Part shown: positions 1 through 7,331 of the stretch, piece by piece
How the letters are laid out: each line of letters begins with the position of its first letter
Position numbering within the stretch: the stretch's first letter is position 1
Source of the DNA: Fimbriimonadaceae bacterium
GTDB taxonomy: Bacteria; Armatimonadota; Fimbriimonadia; Fimbriimonadales; Fimbriimonadaceae
Assembly (NCBI GenBank): GCA_026129685.1
Contig: JAHCHO010000008.1
Coordinates: 1 to 64,000, forward strand
DNA length: 64,000 bases
Direction: 5' to 3'
Position numbers and translations under genes: made by a program
The notes under the pieces: generated by a model
What the model was told of the DNA's origin: nothing
Seen by the model: only the letters and a program-made list of their open reading frames with translations
Database searches by the model: none

Positions 1-318
1 GGGTTTGAGGTGCGGACGTTGTCGGCGGGGGCGGCAACGCGGCTGCACGGCGTGCGGGCGGCCGGGGCGGTGGGGTTTTCGGTGTTCTATCCGTCGGCGG
101 TCGGGGGGGTGGCGCAGACGGGCAACGTCGTGCTCGTCGTGGTGGCGGCGGGCGGCGCGGCGCCGGACGCGGCGGGCGTGTTGGCGGGGACGGTGGCGGC
201 CCACCACGAGTTGGGGCCGGGCCAGACGGTGGATTTGGGCTGCCGAGAAGCGGACGTCTACGGGATAGCCCGGTCGGGGACGCCGACGGTGAGCGCGGGG
301 GATTTGCTCGGGGGTTGA
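1..318 (+). CDS. Truncated prophage protein, unknown function (5' end outside window)
   Basis: The reading frame is open at base 1 and ends with TGA at 316-318, so the N-terminus lies left of the window; the first internal start-like codon is GTG at 10. About 105 residues are visible. They are rich in Ala, Gly and Val and show a beta-strand-like pattern, with no motif I recognise. The gene is immediately upstream of a tailspike-like gene and in the same direction as the head-tail joining genes, so a virion structural role is likely, but that is inference from position only. Confidence 0.55.
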   Translation, partial: GFEVRTLSAGAATRLHGVRAAGAVGFSVFYPSAVGGVAQTGNVVLVVVAAGGAAPDAAGVLAGTVAAHHELGPGQTVDLGCREADVYGIARSGTPTVSAGDLLGG

Positions 319-320
319 CG

Positions 321-2045
321 ATGGCGTTTTCGAGTCGATCGGGTCCGGCGGCGGGCGGGGCGTCGTCGTGGGACGCGATCACGGGGAAGCCGGCCACGTA
401 TCCGCCAACGTTGCCGATCGCGACCGAGGGGGTGGCGGGTCTGGCGGACGCCTTGGCGGGCAAAGCGGCTTCGTCGCACACCCACCTCCAGAGCCAGGTG
501 ACGGCGCTCGAGGCGGACCTGGCGGGACGGTTCCGGCTGCACCTGGCTCAGGGTCGGGATCCGGTCGCGCTGGTTTCCGGTTGCGGGGCGAGCGCGACCG
601 GACTGACGGTCACGGTGACGGAGGGAGCGTACGTCGACGAGGACGGCACGTTGGTGTCGGTTCCGGAGACGGCGCTCGATCTGGCGGGCGAGGCGGACGG
701 CGACTACCTCGTGCTGGTCCACGGGGGAACGGTGGGGTACGAGCCTTGGGCGCAGCAGCTGCCGCAACCGGAGGACCTGCCGCTCTACGTGGCGACGAAG
801 AGCGGGGGCGCGGTCGCGACGCTCTACGGGTGCGCGAACCGATTGACGACGCCGTCGTCGCTCGGGCGGACGCCCTTCCTCGGCAAGCCGTACGTGCGCC
901 TCTGCAAGGTGGCGTCGGGAAACTACGCGAACGCGATCCGGACGGACAAGGTGGGGGGCCACGACCCGTACTTCGAGATGCTGGGGTTGTGGTCGTTGGC
1001 GGACCGAGAACCGGCGATGGTCCAGGCGGCGCTCGACCGGGCGCTCTCGATGTTCAACACGACGACGGTGGTTCCGGCGGCGTACGTGACGGGCGGAGGG
1101 AGCAAGACGTTTCAAGACGTCTACGGGGTGGCGCGCACGGCGGAAGCGAGGTGGTTCTGGCGGTCGCGATCGGCCGACCCTTACGACGACGCGTATCCAT
1201 CGCCGTGGACGATCGTGGCGCCGGACTCGTGCGACAGCTACGCGGCGGTGCTGATTCGGACGGCGGTCCGGCTGGCGCGGCGCGGGGGCGCCTATGCCGC
1301 GTGGTGGGACGCGAATTGGGCGGCGCTGTCGGACATCCTGTACTACAACGTGCTGATCCCGATGGCGAACACGGGCGGGGGGTACCTGACGCGGGTGTTC
1401 CAGACGGAGTCGGTGTACCCGTACTGCCTGGTGGGCGACAACTGCGAGGTGTTGCGCGGGTTGCTCGACTTCTCGAACTGGGTGACGGCGCACGGGAACG
1501 GGACGCAGACGGCCTGGCTGACGACGAACGCGGTGGCGGGGGCGATCGAGAACTTGAAGAACGGGCTGGACGACGCGTGGGACGGGGACGGCGATTTCCT
1601 CAACTGGTTCTACCGAATCGCCGCCCCGAACGCGGGATGGGGCGGGAACGATCATCTCACGTTCTATCCGGAGATCTGGGTGTATCTCATGCCGCTTCTG
1701 TTTCGGGTGCCTCTGTACAACGGATCGGCGGACGCGAAGACGCTCCACAACGAGCGGATGCGGCGGATGCGGGTCTGCCTGGACCGAATCGCGGCGCACG
1801 CGCCCTGGGCGGGGCGGAGCGGCCGTTACGGCGGGGTGTTCCCTTACGCGGCGATGTTCGCGGCGGCGTTCGCGTCGGCGGGGATGGTGGGGGAGGCCCG
1901 GCGCTGCCTGGAGTTCTTCCTCGAGCACCACGTGCGGGACGGCGACCTCGTCTTCGCGACGGTGGCGGACGTCGGATGGGCGCTGTACGCTCAGGACTGC
2001 CTTTCCGGGGCGAACCCGGACGCGATGGGAGAGTGGTTCGAGTGA
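321..2045 (+). CDS. Prophage tailspike/fibre-like protein with possible six-hairpin glycosidase domain
   Basis: 574 aa. ATG at 321 is preferred to the overlapping TTG at 315. The first 70 residues look like a tail-fibre shaft, with an ITGKPATYPPTLP stretch and a SHTH element typical of phage fibre repeats. Residues about 100-190 look beta-rich. From about 205 to the end the protein is helical and Trp/Tyr-rich, with acidic spots (DSCDSY, GDNCE, DDAWDGDGD) and regular helix pairs, as in alpha/alpha-barrel sugar-degrading enzymes. I infer a receptor-binding or polysaccharide-degrading virion protein; the enzyme family is not certain. Its place upstream of the head-tail joining genes is unusual, since fibre genes normally follow the tape measure. 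The stop overlaps the next start (GTGA). Confidence 0.55.
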   Translation: MAFSSRSGPAAGGASSWDAITGKPATYPPTLPIATEGVAGLADALAGKAASSHTHLQSQVTALEADLAGRFRLHLAQGRDPVALVSGCGASATGLTVTVTEGAYVDEDGTLVSVPETALDLAGEADGDYLVLVHGGTVGYEPWAQQLPQPEDLPLYVATKSGGAVATLYGCANRLTTPSSLGRTPFLGKPYVRLCKVASGNYANAIRTDKVGGHDPYFEMLGLWSLADREPAMVQAALDRALSMFNTTTVVPAAYVTGGGSKTFQDVYGVARTAEARWFWRSRSADPYDDAYPSPWTIVAPDSCDSYAAVLIRTAVRLARRGGAYAAWWDANWAALSDILYYNVLIPMANTGGGYLTRVFQTESVYPYCLVGDNCEVLRGLLDFSNWVTAHGNGTQTAWLTTNAVAGAIENLKNGLDDAWDGDGDFLNWFYRIAAPNAGWGGNDHLTFYPEIWVYLMPLLFRVPLYNGSADAKTLHNERMRRMRVCLDRIAAHAPWAGRSGRYGGVFPYAAMFAAAFASAGMVGEARRCLEFFLEHHVRDGDLVFATVADVGWALYAQDCLSGANPDAMGEWFE

Positions 2046-2248
2046 GGAGACCGAAGGGGGAAGGGGCGGGGCGGCCGCGCGCCGGAACGGATCGTGGCAG
2101 CGGGGATTCGGCGGATGGGGTTCGTGGCGGGTCGGTCGGCGGCGACGCGGGAGCGGTGGGTCGTGGGAGGCGTTCGGCAGGGAAGCCCAGGACCGAGGAG
2201 GCGACGCGGGTGGAGCCGGAGATTCCCGAGGGCGAGCGGGGGTTCTGA
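2042..2248 (+). CDS. Small hypothetical prophage protein
   Basis: 68 aa, starting at GTG 2042 inside the stop of the tailspike-like gene (GTGA) and ending at TGA 2246-2248, which shares a base with the ATG of the next gene. The two tight overlaps are the main evidence that this frame is translated, because the product is low-complexity: Gly/Arg-rich with an acidic end (EPEIPEGERGF). No function is recognisable. It could be a small head or connector accessory factor, or a non-coding spacer that happens to be open in this very GC-rich DNA. Confidence 0.45.
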   Translation: MRRPKGEGAGRPRAGTDRGSGDSADGVRGGSVGGDAGAVGRGRRSAGKPRTEEATRVEPEIPEGERGF

Positions 2249-2583
2249 TGCCGGTTCCGTTCAAGCCGCACACCGCGTCCTGGCGGGCGGCGACGAACGC
2301 CTCCGCGACGGCGCCGGGTTTCGCGGCGAGTCCGACCTCGGTGGCCTGTTACGTCGAGCCCGTATCGAGCGAGTCGGCGTACCGGGACACCATGATCGAA
2401 CTGCGCAACCCGTTCCGGCTGTACTGCGACCTCGGAACGTCCTTCGCGAACGGGGTCAAGGTGGGCGACAAGGTCACGTTCGACGGGTTCGACCACGTCG
2501 TACGGGCACTGTCCAAGCAGTCGGCGGGGCTGGCGCTCGATCATCTGAAGGTGACGATGGAGCGGACGGAGGGCAAGGCGTGA
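2248..2583 (+). CDS. Probable phage head closure / head-tail joining protein
   Basis: 111 aa, ATG at 2248. The small protein has a Val/Phe-rich beta pattern in its second half (NGVKVGDKVTFDGFDHVVRAL), like the compact beta-barrel of head-completion or stopper proteins that seal the connector before tail attachment. The position fits: it precedes a tail-terminator-like gene, a gp10-like gene and the tail tube gene, the usual order in siphophages. The stop overlaps the next start by 4 nt (GTGA), implying translational coupling. Function is from position and fold pattern, not a diagnostic motif. Confidence 0.5.
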   Translation: MPVPFKPHTASWRAATNASATAPGFAASPTSVACYVEPVSSESAYRDTMIELRNPFRLYCDLGTSFANGVKVGDKVTFDGFDHVVRALSKQSAGLALDHLKVTMERTEGKA

Positions 2584-3029
2584 GCCGGGTTCTCGACACG
2601 CTGACGGGTTTCGTGGCGGCGGACGTCGCCCTGGCCTGGACCGACCTGACGCGGTGCTTTATCGGGACCCGGCGCCGGGGCTCTCAAGAGACCCTGCCGT
2701 TCGCGGTGGTGCGCCTGGCGAGCGTTCGGTACAACGAGGGCGAGGGCGGGACGCTCACGACGGACCTGCAGACCTACGAGTTCGAGGTGGCGCTGTTCCT
2801 CTCGACGGCGGACAGCTACGCGGTCTCCAACGGGATCGAGGCGGCGAAGGTCCGGCGGGCGAACCAGCTGATCGAGAAGTTGATGGACACGGTCGAGTAC
2901 CACTCGGCGGCGTTCAACCCTCGGATTCTGGAAGTGGACTTCGAGGAGCAGGGGGACGACCCCGGCGAGCCGGTCTGCGAGGTGCGGGTGCGCTTCGCGG
3001 TGGACTGCGACACGGCGGCGGTGATCTAG
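2580..3029 (+). CDS. Probable phage tail terminator / minor tail protein
   Basis: 149 aa from GTG 2580, overlapping the preceding stop. The middle has alternating strands (TYEFEVALFL) followed by a long helix (SNGIEAAKVRRANQLIEKLMD) and a C-terminal strand (CEVRVRFAV). This alpha/beta layout with a final strand is what tail-terminator proteins of the lambda gpU/SPP1 gp17 kind show. Those proteins cap the growing tail tube and join it to the head. A longer in-frame upstream extension is open but would run through the two genes before it, so the coupled GTG is preferred. Confidence 0.5.
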   Translation: MSRVLDTLTGFVAADVALAWTDLTRCFIGTRRRGSQETLPFAVVRLASVRYNEGEGGTLTTDLQTYEFEVALFLSTADSYAVSNGIEAAKVRRANQLIEKLMDTVEYHSAAFNPRILEVDFEEQGDDPGEPVCEVRVRFAVDCDTAAVI

Positions 3030-3454
3030 TGGCGACGTTCCAGGGCATGGCGCGCTTTGCCGGGCACCAGAAACGGCGCTTCGCCAAGAAGCGGCGGTCG
3101 CTCACGGTGGCGCACGACGCGCTGAGCGAGGGAATGCGCGAGGAGGCGGTGGCGCTGACCTCGGGGACGGCGTACATCGCGGTCATCGACCGGACGCACC
3201 CGTTCTCTCGTCGTCGTCCCTTCGGCGGCGTGCCGAGACTGCCGATCCAGACGCGGACGGGCCGGCTGGTGCGGGCCTGGCGAACGATGCGGCGGGGGAA
3301 CGCCAAGCTCCTCATGAACCTCTCCCCGGAGGGGAAGTTCGTGCTGGCGCCGGGCGGGACGCGGCTCATGCGGGCGCGCGGCTTTGGGACCGCACTGAGG
3401 AAACGATATCTGCGACGACGGGCCCGCTTCGAGCGGGCGGCTTTGAAGGACTGA
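3029..3454 (+). CDS. Basic phage tail-completion protein, HK97 gp10-like
   Basis: 141 aa from GTG 3029, which overlaps the preceding TAG by one base. The protein is strongly basic (QKRRFAKKRRS near the N-terminus; KRYLRRRARFERAALKD at the end). It contains a RTGRLVRAWR segment resembling the TGxLRxS signature of the HK97 gp10/minor tail family. It sits directly before the tail tube gene, as expected for that family. Function is inferred from this motif and the position. Confidence 0.5.
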   Translation: MATFQGMARFAGHQKRRFAKKRRSLTVAHDALSEGMREEAVALTSGTAYIAVIDRTHPFSRRRPFGGVPRLPIQTRTGRLVRAWRTMRRGNAKLLMNLSPEGKFVLAPGGTRLMRARGFGTALRKRYLRRRARFERAALKD

Positions 3455-3457
3455 ACC

Positions 3458-4300
3458 ATGGGAATCCGACTCTCGGCGCTCGACAACTCTCTCTGGAACC
3501 TGGGGATCGCCTCCGGCACGATCGGCGACTCGGGCAACGAGATGCTGGGCCTGATCCGCACGTACAACTGGCTCACCGAGGTGGACTCGGAGGACGGCGG
3601 GGCGATCAACTCGCGCTACGCGATCCACGACGCGCTCGGATCGAAGACGACCTTCGACGGCGAGCTGCTGGTCGGAGCGGCGGGGGCGCGGAAAACGGGC
3701 CTGTCGGTCTCGCTCTTCTCGATCGGGGGCAGCGACCAGATCGGCCGGCTGGAGTCCGGTTCGCTCCGGTTCCAGAACGAGACGTTCGAGGCGGCGGGGA
3801 TCGGGGACTGGAACGACTACCCGCAGATCGTGGGCACGGAGTTCACGGCCGAGGGCGAGCTGATGATCGACGGGACGGCGACCTGGGCGGAGCTGATGGC
3901 GAACGCGACGAGCCAGTCCACGCTCGAGGTGGTCGCCTCGATCACGGTGAACGCGGTGAACTTCCAGGCGCCGATGCTTCTGAAGTCGGCGGGGTTCGGC
4001 GGCGGGCACCGGGCGCCGAACAAGGAGCGGGTGTCGCTGGTGGGTCGTCTGACGTCGGCGGGAATGACGGCGCCGACCTACACTTCGGGCGCCTACACGC
4101 TTTTGCAGTACCTCCTGTACTACCCGGCGGGTTCGGCGGGCCGTCCGTTGCGGATCGTTCCGGGCGGGGACCGGGCCTACGCGGCCTCGAACGTGATCCT
4201 GCTGTCCTCGGATATCCAGTTCGGGCGACGGCAGCTGCTCAAGCAGACGTTCAGCGGCCAGGTGCAGGGCGCGGCCACGGTGGGCGACGCGACCCCGTAG
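3458..4300 (+). CDS. Probable major tail tube protein
   Basis: 280 aa, ATG 3458, 3 nt after the previous stop. It is beta-rich without charged clusters. Its place fits the tail tube subunit: after the head-tail joining genes and, apart from an inserted cassette, directly before the tail-assembly chaperones and tape measure. The C-terminus (LKQTFSGQVQGAATVGDATP) resembles the end of tube proteins carrying a beta-sandwich. The internal duplication-like pattern (FDGELLVGA, EGELMIDGT) suggests two related beta domains. Confidence 0.6.
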   Translation: MGIRLSALDNSLWNLGIASGTIGDSGNEMLGLIRTYNWLTEVDSEDGGAINSRYAIHDALGSKTTFDGELLVGAAGARKTGLSVSLFSIGGSDQIGRLESGSLRFQNETFEAAGIGDWNDYPQIVGTEFTAEGELMIDGTATWAELMANATSQSTLEVVASITVNAVNFQAPMLLKSAGFGGGHRAPNKERVSLVGRLTSAGMTAPTYTSGAYTLLQYLLYYPAGSAGRPLRIVPGGDRAYAASNVILLSSDIQFGRRQLLKQTFSGQVQGAATVGDATP

Positions 4301-4346
4301 GGACCCCTTTTGCGAGAGAGGTCCTCCGGTTTCGGACGAAACGGCG

Positions 4347-4360
4347 TAATATAGCGCTGA
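4347..4360 (+). promoter_or_regulatory. Promoter -10 element giving a predicted leaderless transcript
   Basis: TAATAT lies at 4347-4352, followed by seven bases and then ATG 4360. Transcription normally starts about seven bases after a -10 box, which would put the first transcript base on the start codon itself. No good -35 box is visible. Together with the terminator at 5078-5110 this sets 4360-5050 apart from the surrounding tail genes. Confidence 0.45.
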
Positions 4361-4623
4361 TGGACTCGGAGGCGTTGGTGGCGATAGCGAACCGCTTGGC
4401 TCGTTTTGGACGGTCGCCGGATCCGGCGATGCGGCAAGCGGTCGCTCGGTTGCGCGCGATCGCCAAGCTGTACGATCGCGGCTTTATGGACGCCGCGGGC
4501 GCGGAGCGGCTGGCCAATCGAGAGGTGGCGCGTCTCGCGTCCCGATGGATGTTGGGGCGTCACGGGCGTCGCCAGCGGGGCTCGGTTCGCAGACTCATGG
4601 CGGGCGAGCGTGCGCTACAGTAG
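4360..4623 (+). CDS. Small basic helical protein, candidate moron gene 1
   Basis: 87 aa, ATG 4360, with no Shine-Dalgarno sequence but a -10-like TAATAT seven bases upstream. The product is almost wholly helical and basic (RRQRGSVRRLMAGERALQ at the end), with no domain I recognise. It overlaps the next gene by 14 nt. It is the first of two genes inserted between the tail tube and chaperone genes, positions that normally adjoin in siphophages. That makes it a candidate lysogenic cargo gene rather than a structural one. Confidence 0.5.
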   Translation: MDSEALVAIANRLARFGRSPDPAMRQAVARLRAIAKLYDRGFMDAAGAERLANREVARLASRWMLGRHGRRQRGSVRRLMAGERALQ

Positions 4624-5050
4624 GCGTCGTCGGCGCGCCGGGTACGCGTCCACGAGCGAGTCGAAGGCGTTGCCGGGCGATCCGGACGCGCCCGTGACCC
4701 GCGCCGAGTTGGTGGACGTCGTGCGAGACGCGGTCTTGGTGGCGCATGACGACGAGGACGTCTTTCTCGAGGGCGGGGACCACATCGCCGAGAACTGGAC
4801 GACCGAGCACACGACGCAGTGGATCGAGGCGGTCGACAAGACCGACCAGCGATCCCACCGAGAAAAGATGTGGACCACGTGGGCGTGGATGGTGGCGATC
4901 CTCGCGGCGTTCGGCCTGATCGCCTACCTGGTGGGTTCGGGCCACGACGAGGTCGTCGTGCAGGTCGCTCCCCACATCGTGTCGCTCGTTGCCGGTTTCG
5001 CCGGGGGCTACGGGTTCGCTCGCACGCGCAAGGCGCGCGAAGAGGACTGA
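4610..5050 (+). CDS. Two-helix membrane protein, candidate moron gene 2
   Basis: 146 aa from GTG 4610, the only plausible start close to the previous gene's end. After a basic N-terminus and an acidic soluble part (residues about 20-85) there are two hydrophobic segments at about 88-108 and 119-136. The C-terminus is basic (ARTRKAREED). This predicts an inner-membrane protein with both ends in the cytoplasm. The location between tail tube and chaperones, closed by a terminator, suggests a lysogen-expressed function such as superinfection exclusion. A holin is an alternative, but no endolysin gene is adjacent. Confidence 0.55.
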   Translation: MRYSRRRRRAGYASTSESKALPGDPDAPVTRAELVDVVRDAVLVAHDDEDVFLEGGDHIAENWTTEHTTQWIEAVDKTDQRSHREKMWTTWAWMVAILAAFGLIAYLVGSGHDEVVVQVAPHIVSLVAGFAGGYGFARTRKAREED

Positions 5051-5077
5051 GCCGCCGAACGTTTTCGATTTCTGCGA

Positions 5078-5110
5078 GAGCCTCGCCGACGGCGAGGCTC
5101 TTCTCGTTTC
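5078..5110 (+). terminator. Rho-independent terminator inside the tail module
   Basis: GAGCCTCGCC (5078-5087) and GGCGAGGCTC (5091-5100) form a perfect 10-bp stem with a GAC loop. It is followed by the T-rich stretch TTCTCGTTTC. It lies 27 nt after the membrane gene and upstream of the chaperone gene, so it would stop transcripts of the 4360-5050 cassette. Late transcription through the tail genes would need antitermination or read-through here. Confidence 0.7.
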
Positions 5111-5124
5111 CTTAGGGACCCTTT

Positions 5125-5574
5125 ATGTTCGATATCGAGAGGCTGATCGAGGAGTACACGCCGGAGCCGGGCCCGTTCCCGGTGGTCCTGCCGAAGGGGG
5201 AGGTGCTGACGTTTCGGCCCATTTCGCGGCACGGGGAATGGGAGCGGCTCAAGGAGCGGGCGGCGGGCTGGGTGCGCGACCTGCCCAAGCCGGGGGAGGA
5301 CGTCGGTCATCCGTTCGAGGGGCTGGTGCCGGAGGACGCGGGGGACGCCTTCGTGGCGTACCTGATCGCGGAGCTGTCGGTCGAGCCCAAGATCGGGCTG
5401 CGGGACGCTTTGCGGATGTTGCGGGCGCCGATGCTGGCCGACCACGTGTACCAGTCGATTCGCTCGGCGTCGAAGGAGCTGGACATGGTGCGGCTGGCGG
5501 ACCGTGTCGAGGCGTCCAAAAAAAAGCGCGCGGAGACGGAGGGTACCGATTCCGACTCGCCGTCCAGGCCCTGA
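5125..5574 (+). CDS. Tail assembly chaperone, short (gpG-like) product
   Basis: 149 aa, ATG 5125, between the tail tube/cassette and the tape measure gene. This is the conserved position of the lambda gpG/gpGT chaperones, which bind the tape measure protein and recruit tail tube subunits. The N-terminal 130 residues look folded (LTFRPISRHGEWERLKERAA, GDAFVAYLIAELS). After a Lys run the normal frame continues with only 15 polar residues. The Lys codons contain the slippery heptamer A AAA AAG at 5520-5526, and the -1 frame runs on with a sensible sequence to 5684. Confidence 0.7.
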   Translation: MFDIERLIEEYTPEPGPFPVVLPKGEVLTFRPISRHGEWERLKERAAGWVRDLPKPGEDVGHPFEGLVPEDAGDAFVAYLIAELSVEPKIGLRDALRMLRAPMLADHVYQSIRSASKELDMVRLADRVEASKKKRAETEGTDSDSPSRP

Positions 5575-5684
5575 GCCTGGAGACGTTCCACAAACCGTTC
5601 GACCTTCTGACGGAGGTCGAGGAGACGGCGCTCGCGGAGCTCGCGGCGCATCGCGTTCTTCAGAGCGAGGACCATGGCCACTAG
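5125..5684 (+). CDS. Tail assembly chaperone, frameshifted (gpGT-like) fusion product
   Basis: The predicted translation is 5125-5526 joined by -1 slippage to 5526-5684, giving 186 aa. Slippage would occur on A AAA AAG (5520-5526), the same heptamer used by E. coli dnaX. The added 52 residues (AVQALSLETFHKPFDLLTEV, then EETALAELAAHRVLQ) read as an ordered helical domain. That frame has no start of its own close by, and it ends at TAG 5682-5684, overlapping the tape measure start at 5674. Many siphophages produce the G and GT chaperones this way at this position. No downstream stimulatory structure was identified. Confidence 0.65.
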
Positions 5685-7323
5685 CGTCAACACGGTGATC
5701 GAGCGGTACCTGCTCGACGCCTCCCAGTACGTGGCGGCCTCGCGGCGCGTGACGGCGGCGACGGGCCAGATGGCGAAGGCGGCGGCGGGCGCGCGGGCGG
5801 CGCTCTCGCTTCCGGGGGGGACGGCCTCGCCGATGGCGCGCTTCGCGTTCGGGGTTCGGAACCAGGACGACCGGGCGACGTTCGGTTCGACGTTCGGACC
5901 GGGGGTGCGACTCGCGGGACGGGCGGCGCTCACCGGCTTCCGGGTGGCGACGGCGGCGCTGACGGCGGAGCTGGCGGCGCTCACGGTGGCGGCGCGGGTC
6001 GCGTTCGGGGCGTTGGAGGCGTTCGGCGAGTTCGAGGCGCTGAAGAGGGGCTTCGAGAACGTCGTCGGCGACGGCCGGGAGGCGGAGAAGCAGCTCAAGC
6101 GGCTGCGGGAGATCGGGCGTTTGCCCGGCATCGACTTCGAGGGGGCGATCACGGGTTCGCGGGCGCTCCAGGAGGCGGGCCTTTCGGCGGCGGAGGCCGA
6201 GGAGACGCTGCGCCAGTTCGCGAACGCCTCGGCGCTGGCCGGGATGGCGACGACGGAGACGACGAGCGCGCTCATGCAGTTGCGGCAGGCGCTGCGGAAG
6301 GGGAAGATCGACGGGGACGAACTGCGGTCCGTGCTCGAGAACGTGCCCTACGCGGCGCGGGCGCTCAAGGACGCGTTCGGAACGTCGGTAGGGGCGGAGC
6401 TCGCGGCGATGGGGGTGACGGCCAAGCAAGCGCTCGGGGTCATCGTCGCGCGACTGGCGGAGGTCCCGCGCGCGGCGGACGGGGTCAAGAACTCGCTGGA
6501 GAACGTCCGGGCGTCGTGGCACCTGGCGGAGGTTTCGATCGGCGAGGGGGTGAACACGGCGATCGGGGGGATCGGCGGGATCGCGACGGCGCTCGACGAT
6601 CTGGTCGAGGGGGGCGCGTTCGCCACGCTCGGCGAGAAGCTGGGCGCGATCTTCGCCACGGACGGGGTGGAGAACATGACGGGGGCGCTGGGCGACCTGA
6701 CGGCGGCGTTCCAGACGCTGGTGGACTGGATCGGGATCGCGACAAAGGAGACGGGGAACTACCTCGACACGATCGGCGCGGCGATTCCGGGGGTGGGGAT
6801 GGTCAAGCGGCTTCTCGACTGGGCGACGGGTCCGGTGCGGGACACGCAGGCCAAGAATCGGTCCGGGATCGAGACCCAAATGGACCTCGCGAGGACGCGG
6901 CGAGACGTGCACGCGGCGCGGCGGATGTTCGGGGAGGGCCAAACGGACGAGGCGGTTCAGCGGGCGATGCCGGGGCGGGACCGCGAGTGGATCGCGAGAC
7001 AGCGGGCGATCTGGGCGGTCAAGCAGAAGGAACCGGAGCGGGAGAAGCCGTTCGCGGAGGACGGAGCGCGGCGCGGGGCGGCCGCCGCGATGACGCGGCT
7101 GACGGGAGCGATCGAACGGAACACGGAGGCGAGCGAGCGCCTGGGCGAGCTTCAGCGCATGATCTTCGGGGGCGGGAATCTGGGGCGCTTCGGAGTGTCG
7201 CCGATCGAACTCGGGCAGAACCGTCGGGGTCGAGGCAATTCGGTCACCATCACGGTGTTGGGCGGGGCGAACGAGCTGATCGACACGGTGATGCGGCTCA
7301 AGCGGGACGGCGTGCTGGCGTGA
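5674..7323 (+). CDS. Tail tape measure protein
   Basis: 549 aa, ATG 5674. The protein is long, Ala-rich and mainly helical. It has the tape-measure N-terminal domain pattern around residues 120-290: FGEFEALKRGFENVVGDG, then LREIGRLPGIDFEGA, and LENVPYAARALKDAFG with a tandem of helix-breaking turns. A more hydrophobic central stretch (GIGGIATALDDL to IGAAIPGVGMVKRLLD) and a charged C-terminal part follow. It sits right after the chaperones, as in lambda-like phages. At about 0.15 nm per residue, as in other siphophages, the tail would be roughly 80 nm. The stop is followed by a gene on the other strand. Confidence 0.75.
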   Translation: MATSVNTVIERYLLDASQYVAASRRVTAATGQMAKAAAGARAALSLPGGTASPMARFAFGVRNQDDRATFGSTFGPGVRLAGRAALTGFRVATAALTAELAALTVAARVAFGALEAFGEFEALKRGFENVVGDGREAEKQLKRLREIGRLPGIDFEGAITGSRALQEAGLSAAEAEETLRQFANASALAGMATTETTSALMQLRQALRKGKIDGDELRSVLENVPYAARALKDAFGTSVGAELAAMGVTAKQALGVIVARLAEVPRAADGVKNSLENVRASWHLAEVSIGEGVNTAIGGIGGIATALDDLVEGGAFATLGEKLGAIFATDGVENMTGALGDLTAAFQTLVDWIGIATKETGNYLDTIGAAIPGVGMVKRLLDWATGPVRDTQAKNRSGIETQMDLARTRRDVHAARRMFGEGQTDEAVQRAMPGRDREWIARQRAIWAVKQKEPEREKPFAEDGARRGAAAAMTRLTGAIERNTEASERLGELQRMIFGGGNLGRFGVSPIELGQNRRGRGNSVTITVLGGANELIDTVMRLKRDGVLA

Positions 7324-7331
7324 GGGGCGGG

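Noticed and set aside
258-2273. Long minus-strand open frame opposite the tailspike-like gene
   Set aside because: Arg-rich composition with no recognisable domain, and no spacing or start that fits the neighbours.
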